A stretch of DNA of 64,000 bases from Hsuehochloa calcarea. Taxonomy: Eukaryota; Streptophyta; Magnoliopsida; Poales; Poaceae. The stretch lies in contig CM070599.1 in NCBI GenBank assembly GCA_036346395.1, positions 23,923,232-23,987,231 on the forward strand. Direction: 5' to 3'. A model generated the notes under the pieces. It saw only the letters and a program-made list of their open reading frames with translations, was not told the DNA's origin and ran no database searches. Of the stretch, positions 12,054 through 23,694 are shown piece after piece (the first letter of the stretch is position 1; every line of letters begins with the position of its first letter). The position numbers and the translations under genes are program-made.

Positions 12054-13859
12054 TAAGTTATGTTCAATTTGCATCTTGATTATTAAATTGGCTCTGCGTT
12101 GTGTTATCATAACATCATTCAATCGTCCAACCCGTCTCGCAGAACATGGCTGACTTTGAGATCGTCGCGCCATGCCGCATGGCGATCGAGAGACAAGCGA
12201 ATGGGAGCAATGGGCGTGAAAACTAATTAACCGTCCTAATCGACCTTTTTCAATTCAAAAAATGCGCACATGTATCGTAGGTGTATTTTGATTTATTGAG
12301 TCGTGCATGATGTTGTTCCTTATGCACATAACCAAACTCTACGCGCTATGTAATTCGCAACTACATTATAAAATTTATTTAAAATTTTGTTCACTTTTTG
12401 TATTCAATTCTTATTGTGGCAAGACATGCTCAACAACGTCAAACAAAAGACAGAGCATAACATAAAAAAATAAAGGTCGAAATGGCATGTTCTAGAAAAA
12501 AGGCACTAAATGGTCTTCGACCCCTAAGTGACGATGAGCACCACCAATCATTGCAATAGGGTGTGGTTAGATATTCATCCATCTCTTGATTCAAACTAGA
12601 AACAACATAGGTTTGAAAAAAGATCTACTGCCTAAGGTTGTGCATTCAATTAATTAGCACCGTTCATTTCTTACTACCTCAAACCAGGCTTACAATTTTT
12701 GATCAATTGTCCATGTAAAATCAAATACTAAATACGATGTACATGGACACATAAAACAGTGAACTTGTGAAGTGATTACCATGCCATGTTTACAATTGGC
12801 AGTCATGCGCATGAGGAAAAGTTCATCTTTCCACTCAAATAGTCTATGCATCTTTTGCAACAATCGTAAGATTTATTCATCTGGAACCCCTTCCAGCCAT
12901 GCGAGCTGAATTTTTAGAACATACGATATGCAAGCTTGTCACGCCATGAGTATTGGCGTGACAACAACAAGGACTGGGTCACCCATGTACTCTATGCTGG
13001 CTCGGCGTGCACACGATGGCTTGCGTTGCAGGTTTAGCTACGCCGAGATAAAGTGACGTGACAGAATGATTTGACAACGCCGCGAGTTATAGCGTAACCA
13101 AAGAGATCAGAATTAAAAATAAAGTTAGTGAGTGATTAACTGTAAAATATTATTAAAAATAATTAAATAAAAAAACGCAAAGCATACTACCTACATCAAA
13201 TGATTTACTCCAATCATTTAACCTTTTCTCCACCATCTCCAAAATTATAAGAAGTGAATCGTGTCATGCTTTTAGATAATAGTAGATAAAAAAGATAGTG
13301 TGAAACGACAACCTTCGGTAAATTCAACTACTACTATGAAACTAAGCAATGCTTTTGCTTGTTTGGCTGCATTTTCCAAACCACGCTGCAAGGAGAGGGT
13401 TCTGAATAAAGGAATAAGATATAAGAGTAGTTCAGAATTTACTAAAATTTAATATAATTTGCCGACATATAAACATTTTTCACATCTGCAGCACAATGCA
13501 TCCACAATATAACACCTTCAACCGCAACCTAGCATCAATTTATTCTCTCATTTCCCCTATTTATTTATGGGATTTATTTCTCTCCCTTTTCGTGGTCACA
13601 CTTGTTTCGTTTGGTCAAAGATGGACTAAATTAATATTTTTGAAAAAACAGCTAGTGCGAGGGACCAAAACCAATAGTACCATTAAGGACGATGACTCTG
13701 TTCTCTCTCCTGCATTTTTAGTCTTCCGAAATCCGAAGCCCAAGAACGATATACAAAGCCTATCTCCTCTCCTAATCATCATCGTCAGAGGAGGCCGGGC
13801 ACTAATTTGGAGATATAATTTCGGTTTGAGGATTCGAGGAGGAAGGAGATGAAATCGCC
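12014..13859. repeat. Tandem duplication, unit B (1846 bp)
   Basis: This is the second copy; its right end is the intact start of the BAR gene. Within it, the PMD terminal-exon region (12143-12226) differs from unit A in a dense cluster while the flanks stay nearly identical. It also carries the same hairpin-prone motif as unit A (tcacgccatgagtattggcg, near 12940 in unit B and 11090 in unit A). Confidence 0.93.
13496..13848 (+). promoter_or_regulatory. BAR gene proximal promoter and 5' UTR (duplicated)
   Basis: This is the region directly upstream of the start codon, present in near-identical form at about 11649-12002. It holds a TATA-like AT tract (ctatttatttatgg, 13557-13570) and a pyrimidine-rich stretch typical of plant 5' leaders (ctctgttctctctcctgc). 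A 118-codon frame crosses it, but it stops before the gene and carries no motif, so I treat it as leader. The transcription start is not determinable by eye. Confidence 0.5.
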
Positions 13860-16800
13860 ATTGCGGAAGTTCCGGGGCCTCGGCCTCCACCATGGCCACA
13901 GGGAGAGGAAGGACCACCGCCCGCCGCCCGCCAAGCTCGACGAGCTCGTCTACGCCACCCAGGTTTTTGCCGATTTCCCTCTTTTACTTAATTTGGATTA
14001 CGGCGCTCTCTTGGATGTGAATACGCGCCAAAATCGGATCGCGAGGCTTGGCCGATCGAGAAGTTGCGATTTTGCCGCTTTTTATTTTGAGTAAATTTCA
14101 GAAAACCGCAGGTACTGGGGTATTAGTAACACACAATCCCAGGTTTTAGAATTTTTCCAAGAAACCGCAGGTTGTGGGTATTAGTAATACACAACCCAGG
14201 TTTTACAATTTTATTCAAGAAAACCCAGGTTTTAGGGTAAAATATTCAGAAAACCTCGGGTTTCGGTGCAAAGGTAACACAGAACCCAGGTTTTAATTTT
14301 TTTCTTCAAAAAACCCCAGGTTTTGAGGCAAAATGTATAAAACAAACACTATAATGAACACGACCTGGGCCATCAAATACATGGTATTTTCGAGTATATA
14401 CGCATATTGATGACCCTACAGTACGCTTGGCCGCGCCGCTGTGTAACCAGTCGGTGGCACTCCTCGGTCGCTTGTGTGGCTGCCGCTGGGCCTCACTAAA
14501 AAAACAGGTACACCTGACAGTCCATTTCTCTCTCTCTAAGATTTGTGCAGGATACCGGTATGTAATTAAAAAAACATGATATTTTTCTCCTCTCATCAAT
14601 GTGGCGACCTAGGAGGCGGCGGCAAGGCGACCGGTTACACAGCGGCGTGGCCGGGCGTACTGCCGGGCCATCAATGTGTGTATATACTTGAAAATACCAT
14701 ATATTTGATGGCCCCGGTGGTGTACATGGTGTTTTTATACATTTTGCCCCAAAACCTTTGATTTCTTGAAAAAATTTGTAAAACATGGGTTTTTTTTGTT
14801 ACTAATGCCCCAAAACCTGGGGTTTTCTGAAATATACTCTTTTTATTTTTTGTGAATTTTCTTGGTCCTTGTTGGCTGCAGTGAATTGTTCTTGCTAGCA
14901 GTGATTATGTGGGATTAAAGGAAATTTGTTTTGTGTAATACAAATCGAGGGAGGGATAGAGAGATCAAATATCTGCTTGTTTATTTGTTAGTTTGATTTT
15001 TTTTCTTTTACTTGTAAGGATGATTTTTTTACCAATTCTATGTCAGTTAAATTATGGAAATCCTTTTTAGTACGATATTTTATTGCTAGAATATATGAAA
15101 TGTGTGGAAGTTGATTGCTTTTTATGTGTTATTGTGGTTATTAGACATGTTTGGTTTTTGTGGCTTGGCTCTTGTTGGTGTTGGTCAAAGTTTGCGGCAG
15201 GAAGCTTGGATTGGAAAAAGTTGCTATCTAGAAGTAGTCTCAGAGTCAGCAATTCAAAGTCATCACCAATGGAATAAATGATTTTATAAGTTAGTGTTGG
15301 CTGCTGGGTTCTTATATTCAAGATCAATATTTTTTTTGTGTTTAGGAGAGCTCAGTCATCAGTCATGCCAGCATATTCCATTTCAGAAACAACACTATTG
15401 GTGCCATATGAATTTTCATGAAGAGATTATGGTCAAAGCTGTTTGGATACTGATGTTAGGACAATTTAGAGGGAAGCGATTGGAGTTCTTGCAATCATAT
15501 TTGATAGTAGCTTGAAGTGACAACCTGCTACATATTTTAGTCATGGATAGAGTCGTACATCAATCTGTTGGATGGGAGTTCAGTGCTCTGATAAATCTGT
15601 AAGAAGTCTTCTAGTTCATTCTGTTCCAAGTGGAGGATAATGAGGGAATATTTAAGTATAATCTTATAGAATTGATAAATGTAGGAGGGTTTTGTTTTTG
15701 GATACCAATTCTTATTGCTACAACCGTGATGCCCTGGCCCGTTCGTAGTGCGGCCTATGTGGAGTTGTGGTGGTGGGATTAGTCACACATTGTTTGTCTA
15801 AAGTGAGTTTCAGTAGTATATAATGTCTATTGGGTCCAAGTGTAGCACCTTCGGATTAACCCTTTCACACGAAGTGAGGACAAAAGTGTAAGTGGGGTGC
15901 TATGCATGCGTGGGTCGGCCCCATGGGTGGGCTAGGCATTGAGCCGATTTTAGGCCAAAGTATTACATATGGTATCAGAGCATCAACCCTCGCTGTATAT
16001 GTACGTGTGTGTGTGGGGGCCCACTAGCGGGTACGCACGGCACGGAGGTTGCACCGAGTGGTGGTTTTGGGAATTTGCCGTGTATACGGTGTGCAGCTGA
16101 GGGCGCCAGCCCTTAAATGGGGTGAGTGTATTACCCCGGTCCGTTTGTAATGTGACCCATGTGGAGTTGTGGAGTGAGATTAGTTCCAAGTTGCTTGTCT
16201 AAAGTGAGTTGTAGTAGCATATAATTCCTATTGGGTTCAAACGTGGTAACTCCGGGTTAACTCTTTTACACAAAGCGATGACGAAAGTGTAAGTGGGGTA
16301 TTATGCATGCACGAGCCCACCCTATGGATGGGCTAAGCATTGAGCGGATTTTAGGCTAATTTGTTACAACAACTGCCATTTCATTTACCCATAGGCAGCG
16401 TTTGGATTGTGGGATATGTGAGGTGGGAATGGAAATGTTGAGTGGGATAGATTTAATCCAGTGTTTGGATGGTTGGATTGGGAATGGGATATGGGGGCCT
16501 CATATCCCACCAATTTAATCCCAAGGAGAGGGTAAGGTTTGCGGTGGGATATTCAAGCAAGGAGATAATAGATGAAATTACCTGTTGTTTCGTTCGCCAT
16601 GTCGCCGGCTCGCCACCGGTCGGAGGCCCGCCGTCGAGCGCCGTCCATCCACAACCACGTGTCGAACTCTGCCGCTACCTTGTCGCGCCAGATTGCTGTC
16701 CACCGGATTGCCGCTTGCTGAGAATCGTCGCTAGTGCATGTTGCTAGCAAGTAGTGGATTGTATAACAGTAGTATGATGTACTGTATTTGCTTGTTTCAC

Positions 16801-19800
16801 TTTTCCCTTGTAGGTTCAAATCTCTGTATCCTGTGAGCTAAACGTTAGCTTTTGTTATCAACATATTCTAATGGATGCAGCCTGCTAAACTCCTATCAGA
16901 ATAGAAATTTTTCTGCAATTTGTTAGTGGTAACCAAATGTCACTAACAAGTGCAAAAATGATCAATCTGATTGAAATAAGTGTTTTGTAACACACCCTTT
17001 GTCGTGTTGTACTTGTAAATTAAAACATGGTTCTTAATTTGCAGATGGAAGAAATGCGGAATTGTTACGATAGCTTGCTTTCAGCTGCAGCTGCAACAAC
17101 AAATAGTGTATATGGTAGTTGATGTTCTAACATTTCTTATGTAAAGTTACTTTTCTCTAATGAAACAACAGTGCCCCCCATCATTAAAATTAGAGAGTTT
17201 GTTCATGTAATACTTTCATAATCAGTTGTAATCAACTATATGCAGAGTTTGCAGAAGCTATGGAGGAAATGGGAACTTGCTTACTTGAAAAAAATGCATT
17301 GAATTACGATGATGATGACAGTGGTGAGTTTTCTGTATCTATAAGCACATATGATGTGGAAACTTGTAGGCCAGCATTTATTCTTAGCAGTGCTTGTAGC
17401 AAAGTACATCTCCAACTCTGCTATGTTTTCATGCTTTGATTGAAAACTTTTTGCTACTGTTTATATAAATACGATTTTTATGGCATGATCTTGGTCTAAT
17501 TTTCAACTAATATGAATTCAAAATTCTTGCGTTGTTTGTTTTGGAGAGCTACTTCCTTAGTTATAGAAGTATTTGGTTTTCTTTGCTGTATTCATTTGGT
17601 TTCACCTGCAGGTAGAGTGCTGATGATGCTAGGAAAGGCCCAGTTTCAACTACAGAAGTTTGTGGATAGCTATGTAAATTCCTTTGCTACCCTTGTAAAA
17701 TTGCACTCAAACATGGCCTGAGAATTCATCGTACTTGCTCCATGTATTGTAAATTTGTTAGGCTCTGTTAAGCCTGACTAGTATTTTGTTGGTTTTTCAG
17801 CGTACAAACATCATAAATACAATCACAAACCCATCAGAGTCACTTCTCAAGGAGCTACAAGTTGTAGAGGTTTGATCTATTTAAGTGTGCCTCTCTCAAC
17901 TTCACGTCTTCATACAATTATGAATTCCCACCTTCAAATACAAGTTGTAGAGGTTATTGCTAACTCGGTGTTCATATTGTAGTTATCATCATTTCTGAAT
18001 GAAAATTAAACTGTGTTCCCTTTACATAAATTTATGAGGTCATGACATGCCGTTCTTTACATTGCATTCCTACTGAAGCAGGAAATGAAGGGCCAATGCG
18101 ATCAGAAAAGGTACAATATTTACCTTGAATTTTATCACATTTATCTTATTGCTTTGGTTTCTCCTAGGTCCCGATATATGCTATTGTTATTTTTTGGGCT
18201 TCAGAGAGGAATATGAAGCCATGCGGGCATCCCATAGAGAGAAAGGACGATCACGACATTCCAAAATTGAAACATTCTCCTCAGAACAACTGCATGCTTC
18301 TTTTCTTGAGCACCAAGAGCATGCAGCATTGTTTATATTTCGCTTGAAATCACTGAAGCAAGGTCAATTCCGAAGTATTTTGACACAGGCCGCTCGCCAT
18401 CATGCTGCTCAGGTACCTTACCTCTTCTTTGCTGAAACTACTAATACTGACTCACATACAGTTGTATACACTATAATCATCTTATCACTGTTTGGACTTT
18501 CAGTTGAGTTTTTTCAGGAGAGGACTGAAATATCTAGAGGCTCTAGAACCTCATGTAATAGCAGTTGCTGAGAAACAGCACATTGACTATCACTTCAGTG
18601 GACTAGATGATGACTCCGATAATGATGATTACAGCTCTTACCAGGACAATCATAGTGATGGCAGTGAGTTGAGTTTTGACTATGAGATAAATGACAGGGA
18701 TAAGGACTTTCCTGCTTCCAGAAGTTCAATGGATGTAAGCTCCCTTTTTCCAACTGACCCATTCGTTTGATATTTTGTATCTACATTTCATTTACTAAAA
18801 CCTTAATTCATTCTCATTTAGTGTTAAATCAGTATTCAATATCTCCCAATATAAGCACTCCTGAAGAAATATTTACGCTGGGTCAATCCTTAACCTTTTG
18901 TGATAACAAGTTCTAGTCAGTGTAGCTATGTTCAGTCTAAACGATAATTCGTCTCAGTTCTTCCTTTAGGGGGGAATAAGTGGGCTTGACACTTAATTGC
19001 AATCTATTAGAAAAATGTTTCCTGAGAATTGCATCAAATGGTTCTCAAGAAATGTGAATAAAAACTATGTGAGGAAAATTCATTTCATTTTATTTAGTCC
19101 TCACTGGTAAGTGGTAACTTCTATGAACTTAATTGGTTTTCAGAACATATCTCATTGATGGTCAGTCCAATCGAAGAGCTAGTTATTGGTTTTGCTCTGG
19201 TTTCTGTTTCCCAGACCCTATAATGTTATCAGGGCCAATTGGCAGAAACCGTAGAATTACCATGGCCTTATTGCTCTCATTTTCTAAATGATTGAACCTG
19301 GGACTAAAAATAAGTTGGAAACTGTAGGGCTTGATGTGTGGTATCCCAGATCAAGTAGCGGTGGCCTGTGTGGGCCAAGTATGGTAGTGGTGGGGTTAGT
19401 CCCATATGGGGAGTTCAAAGTGTAGAGTAGCAGCATACCATGCTTAAGGGTCCAAACGTAGTAACTCTGGGTTAACCCAAGCTAGTTGATACGTTTGTAG
19501 GCCCGACCTGTTCAGCATAAGCTGTGAGGGCTGTTTTTTTTTTTTTTTCGAAATTTGGACCCTGGGGCATTACATGATTATAATGCAATTATTATGAAAA
19601 CATGTTTTTATATTTCCCGTTGACGCTCAGCAAACTAAATAAGGGGAGGAGGCAAGAGAGAGGAAGACAATACTTCTGATTTTTGTTACGGTTCTCCACT
19701 GATGGATGCTGTTATGATCTAGCTTAGATAATAGGGGTAAACACCGCCGAGAGGATGACTGGGCGGAGGTGGCGTCCTTGGGGGAGAGAAGAGACTAGAG

Positions 19801-22231
19801 ATGGGATGAACTTTGTTATTCTTTCTTGCTTAATGCCAACGATTATAATAGACCTCTTTATATACAGGGTCATTCTAACAATTATGGATAAGATCAATCT
19901 AATATGTACTCTTCCTAACTAATAGATGATCTTCCTACCTAATAGATAACCTTTCTAATTAATAGATAATCATCACAATTAACTAATTCCTATACAAGAA
20001 AACTAATAAATTATCTAGGGAAATAGATATTCTTATTGAGGAAGGTAATCTCTTCTCACCCCTAATGCTACAGTACTGAGTACTGTTCACACACGTATTG
20101 CTACGGTACCATGTCACGGAATCAGTACCCGAGTACTGTTTGGAAAGAATTGAGGTGGAGTTGGGGAGGGTAGAAGTAGATAAAGGGGAGCAGGGAGGGA
20201 TCCATGGGAGAGGAAGACAATACTTCTGATTTGGTCAGTTCCTCTATTGCCAAGGTGCTTGTGCTCCTTTTAACTGCCATCCCACTTGACCTGCGTGTGC
20301 GACAGCCCAGCGAGCCCCCAGTCCTTGCCGCAGCCCTGCCCAATGCCAATCCTAGGCACATCTATGACTGCTGCTTACCTGAATTTTCCAATTTCATGTT
20401 TTAATTAAAGCATGTAAAAATGTCTGTTCTATCTCCTCCTTTTCTTATCCTCTAATTTTTTTTAAACATCCTATTTATTCTATGTGTAGTTGGATCAGTC
20501 CAATCAGGCGAGTTCCCCAAAACCTCTAAAGGAACATGAGCAGGTAATCCTTCAACTCGTAGTTATGTTACCCATACAATTTCTTCACTAATGAATCTAT
20601 TCCCATGCATAATGGCAAGCATTCTCTAGGGTGAACATATATAAAGATTTAAGTGCTGCCACTGGGTATAATTTAGGTTAATCTGAAGTGGATCCATGTC
20701 CATATCCAAGCATTCTCTATGCTATTCTGTTTTTTCCGCTAATATCCCTATTATGCTTTTTTCGTATTGTATGAGTGTTTTTGGGCATTGTGATTTATTT
20801 ATTGTCCTTCTTTTGCTGGCTCGAGTCCTTGTTTGATATTTCATACCTACGTTCTTCTGTTATTTAAGTCTGATGGCGCTGTATTATGAGCATGTCCTGA
20901 AGTTCTTTTAAGTGACATTTGTTTATATACAGGAATACGTTGAACAAATAAAAGCAGATTTTGCAGCTCCTCGAGTGAAGCCTGAGTTTGGTACCCAATC
21001 AGCACCAATTTTTGCTGAGAATGTGCTTGATCCACCTGCAAGGTTTTGGAAAATGAATCCGTCAAACAGAACAAATTATTCCTGCAAACTCCCAACACCA
21101 GCTGATGACAAGAACTCCCCATCAGCAGGCACCAACAGATCACCAAATTCAGATCAACCTGAAAGGAAATCTCATGTTTCAGCAAATTTGTGGCATTCCT
21201 CTCCACTGGTTAAAGATTTTAAGCCGAGCTCAATGCATAGTGAACCTGTTAAGTTGCCATCAAGTACTAAGGGGATATCATCACCTCTAGTTTGTTCTTA
21301 CTCCACTTCAGATTTTAAGAAAATGAAGAGGGAAGCCTTTTCTGGCCCAATTCCGAGCAAAGCAGGATTAAGCAAGCCCTTGTTTTCTGCTACTGATCAC
21401 AGAGCATCAATGAACCATCCTCCTCGCGCGATGTCAACAAAATCACATGGCCCAGGTTGGCAGTCATCTGTGGCTCCAAAAGTTACCCCTAGGATCACTT
21501 CGCTCCCAACAACATCCCCCAGAATTAGTGAGCTTCATGAGCTTCCTAGGCCTCCTGCTAATATAGGTACCCTCCGTCCTGGTTTGGTTGGATATTCTGG
21601 TCCTCTGGTATCAAGGCGGCAAATGGCTAATGTACCAACCCGTGTCTCACCACCATCACATACAGCATCACCGCTTCCACGGCCACCTGCAGCCATGACT
21701 CGCAGTTATTCAATACCTTCAAACAGCCAAAGAACACCTATTCTTACTGTGAATAAGTTGTTGGAGTCTAGGCATAGCAGAGAGAGCAGCGAAGTTTCCT
21801 CGCCCCCACTAACACCTATATCTTTGGCAGATGTTTCACGCAAATCAACAGCAGAAACAACTGTAGACAACACAAGGATAAAGGGTAAGTAGCCACTGCT
21901 AAATAATGGGTTTTCATCACAATTTGTTTATAAGCATGATGGCATGTCTACAATCCCATCATATATTTTATTTTATTTTATTTTTCCATTTTGACAAACC
22001 AATATTTGTCCTGAAACTGTGCATGAAACGTTGGTTACTTATCAGTTTTCGTGAATGACAGATGCAGTTCTTATTGCTTATAGACTTGGTAGTTGGTATG
22101 TATCTTGCTGTGCTATTTGCTTGGAAAAATGATGATCCTTTTGTTATTTCTTCTTAGGGGTAGGAAAGAGTGCATGTAATGATGTGAGTTTACAACAGAG
22201 TCTGGTTGCAAACAATGGTGTTACTTTATAA
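13849..22231 (+). CDS. AH/BAR-domain, hydroxyproline-rich-type protein (At2g33490-like)
   Basis: Eleven exons with consistent phase and GT-AG borders: 13849-13962, 17045-17114, 17246-17323, 17612-17673, 17801-17869, 18082-18110, 18205-18412, 18504-18734, 20490-20543, 20933-21884 and 22158-22231. They give 1941 coding bases, 646 residues, close to the roughly 620-residue Arabidopsis relative. The start MKSPLRKFRG and the order of motifs match that family from memory: EEMRNCYDSLLSAAAAT, GRVLMMLGKAQFQLQKFVDS, LFIFRLKSLKQGQFRSILTQ, QAARHHAAQ, HIDYHFSGLDDD and, late, SELHELPRPP. Residues 1 to about 260 form the helical AH/BAR region, expected to bind or bend membranes; there is no signal peptide or membrane span. 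The rest is acidic, then Ser/Pro-rich and probably disordered. Intron 1 (3.1 kb) and intron 8 (1.8 kb) are swollen by transposons. The last exon (ending VANNGVTL) is the least certain part; reading past exon 10 stops at 21892. Confidence 0.88.
14089..14839. mobile_element. Long-TIR MITE (Mutator-like?) in intron 1
   Basis: This 751-bp element is bounded by a perfect 10-bp direct repeat TTTTTATTTT (14079-14088 and 14840-14849). Its ends are inverted copies: left GAGTAAATTTCAGAAAACC, right end on the other strand GAGTATATTTCAGAAAACC. The inverted similarity extends more than 250 bp inward (aggttttggggc, attttcaagtatata, ccgcgccgctgtgtaacc). Several internal copies of the aaaacccaggtttt motif add foldback potential. 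A long TIR with a 9-10 bp target duplication fits a non-autonomous Mutator-like element. The T-rich target leaves the exact length ambiguous by a base. It has no coding capacity. Confidence 0.82.
15725..16368 (+). mobile_element. Complete TRIM (miniature LTR retrotransposon) in intron 1
   Basis: The element is 644 bp. Its LTRs are 15725-15967 and 16127-16368 (243 and 242 bp) and share ccatgtggagttgtgg-like and aagtgtaagtgggg blocks. A PBS TGGTATCAGAGC at 15970-15981 is complementary to the 3' end of initiator Met-tRNA. A purine tract (aaatggggtgag) precedes the right LTR at 16127. A perfect 5-bp target duplication ACAAC flanks it (15720-15724, 16369-16373). The first LTR begins CG instead of TG, and the second ends in ACA. 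The internal region is only about 160 bp and non-coding, which defines TRIM-class elements that depend on proteins supplied in trans. Confidence 0.88.
16387..16760. mobile_element. MITE-like sequence, left end only
   Basis: It begins ggcagcgtttggattgtggg, resembling the GGC..GTTTGG termini of grass PIF/Harbinger- or hAT-type MITEs. A GC-rich insert-like patch follows (16590-16740) that is unlike the rest of intron 1. No right terminus could be paired. Confidence 0.35.
19337..19574 (+). mobile_element. TRIM solo LTR in intron 8
   Basis: A diverged copy of the same LTR family as 15725-16368. It starts TGTGGTATCCC, shares gtggtggggttagtccca, ggtccaaacgtagtaactct and gggttaaccc, and ends GGCATTACA after an internal poly-T expansion. 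Flanks TGATG (19332-19336) and TGATT (19575-19579) look like a 4/5 target duplication. There is no PBS or second LTR, so it is a solo LTR left by LTR-LTR recombination. Confidence 0.65.
19640..20235. repeat. Duplicated intron segment enclosing LTR-like DNA
   Basis: The sequence agaggaagacaatacttctg occurs at 19660-19679 and again at 20210-20229, with further flanking similarity (aaggggag..gggag). Between the copies, about 19725-20110 resembles the LTR-like fragment at 3720-4160: rc TATA near 19860, then gctacagtactgagtactgt and gctacggtacc. The long direct repeat is too large for an LTR target duplication and suggests a small segmental duplication. Confidence 0.55.
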
Positions 22232-22479
22232 TAAGAACAGTAACAGCGTTTCATTTTTTTCATCAGCAAAAAATCAATTAGTAATTCCTAGATTGTTGAT
22301 TAGCTAGATGATCATATTATTTTTGTACTGCACACTCAGCAAAGTGCTAATGAATATGTAGCATAAGACGGAGATCACATGTATCTTTGTAAATATCAGT
22401 GCTTTGGCTTCTTTCCATTACTGGTTTCAATCATGGTATTTGTGAGTTTTTTTGGGTAAAGTCTGAATGTGATAAAGAT

Positions 22480-23694
22480 CGTGGTGCGGATTATGTCCTG
22501 TTATAATAGTTTTAACAAAATCCAATGCACTTTTCATTGTGGCAAGCTTCCAATATGCAGACATATTCCATCTTTACTGCACAAATACTACTACAAACCG
22601 TTAAGAAACCGGGCCCAGGCCAGGGGTCCTGGCTCAGGTGGGCTCTTCATCCATCCAATAGCTTATATAAAGGACGGAGACCCCTCAACATTGTATACAG
22701 TTTACAAACAGGAGCAATAAAGAGAAGCTAGAAGTCCCTTTATATCTCCGTGTTTAATCTACTATTATATTCTTGTGTTCTTGCATTATTCTTACGATTC
22801 TGAGTTTGTTTACGAGGCAATCGCTCGAACTGGACTCGCCAGCGACGGTTCCTCAACACGTTATCAACACGATCGACTCTCTTGGATCGAAAGGTAACCG
22901 TCGATTAACGATACTCGTAGATCGAATCGTTTTTTCTAGATTGTTTTCAATTATGCAAATTTGGCTTTCTAGATTGTATCTTACGGTGCAAATCTGCTCT
23001 AATCTATCATGAGCCGACTTGAAGTCACCGACACCGGCAAAGCCGATCGGTAATTGCATGAACGATATCGCGTGAACAGTTATCTGGATGAACAATACAA
23101 TGCATCTTATGAACAATATGAAAAAAACACACGTCGTCGCCCGCGCACCGGCCTGGAGCTATGTGCCGCTGCCGGTCGGCACAACCCCCACACGGGCTCC
23201 CTGCCGCGTGCGCCGCTGGCCCTCAAGGCCGCCCCTGCATGGGCTCCCGTTCGCACCCCCGACTTGGCGCATACCAGCCTCCCGCCCCGGCTTGAAGCCG
23301 CCGGCTGACCGCATCCTCGCATTGCACAGATGCTGCCATGCTGCGGCTTTACAGCCCTCGCAAGGCCACCGTCGGCCCTGCCCCCGCACGGGCGCACCGA
23401 CACCACTCGAAGAAGAAGAAGAAAAAAGGGGTGGGTAGCGCCGCCAGCCTGGAGCCGTATCTTTGCGGCCGACGTTGTCCCGCACGGGCTTCCACACGAG
23501 CACGTCCTCTGCACCAACCGTCTTCCCTGCAGCGCCGTCAGTTGCCGCACGAGCCGCCGCACCGATCGCCCGAAGGAGCTGCCCCGCATGGCGCTCCGTT
23601 CGCTCGCATGGCCGCCTTTGCTCGCTCCACAAGACACCAACTCCGGCCCCAAAGCCGCGCTGTGCCTTGAAGCGGCGCCCACCATCGGAGTCGT
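22480..23694 (+). mobile_element. Copia-type LTR with PBS, truncated
   Basis: An LTR promoter and leader can be read: TATA box in gcttatataaagg (about 22663), polyA-like aataaa (about 22715) and an LTR end cctcaaca at 22858. A PBS-like ttatcaacacg follows at 22861-22871, as in copia elements primed from an internal tRNA site. About 23000-23694 is a GC-rich region with long overlapping frames but no gag motif. The element ends where the gypsy LTR begins at 23695. The left LTR boundary is uncertain. Confidence 0.5.

Noticed and set aside
13496..13852. 118-codon ORF just before the BAR gene (and its copy at 11649-11831)
   Set aside because: It overlaps the promoter and leader, is AT-rich without motifs, and the two copies have different frames after a one-base homopolymer change.
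16810..16830. tRNA T-arm-like ggttcaaatctc
   Set aside because: No acceptor stem, D-arm or anticodon arm can be placed around it.
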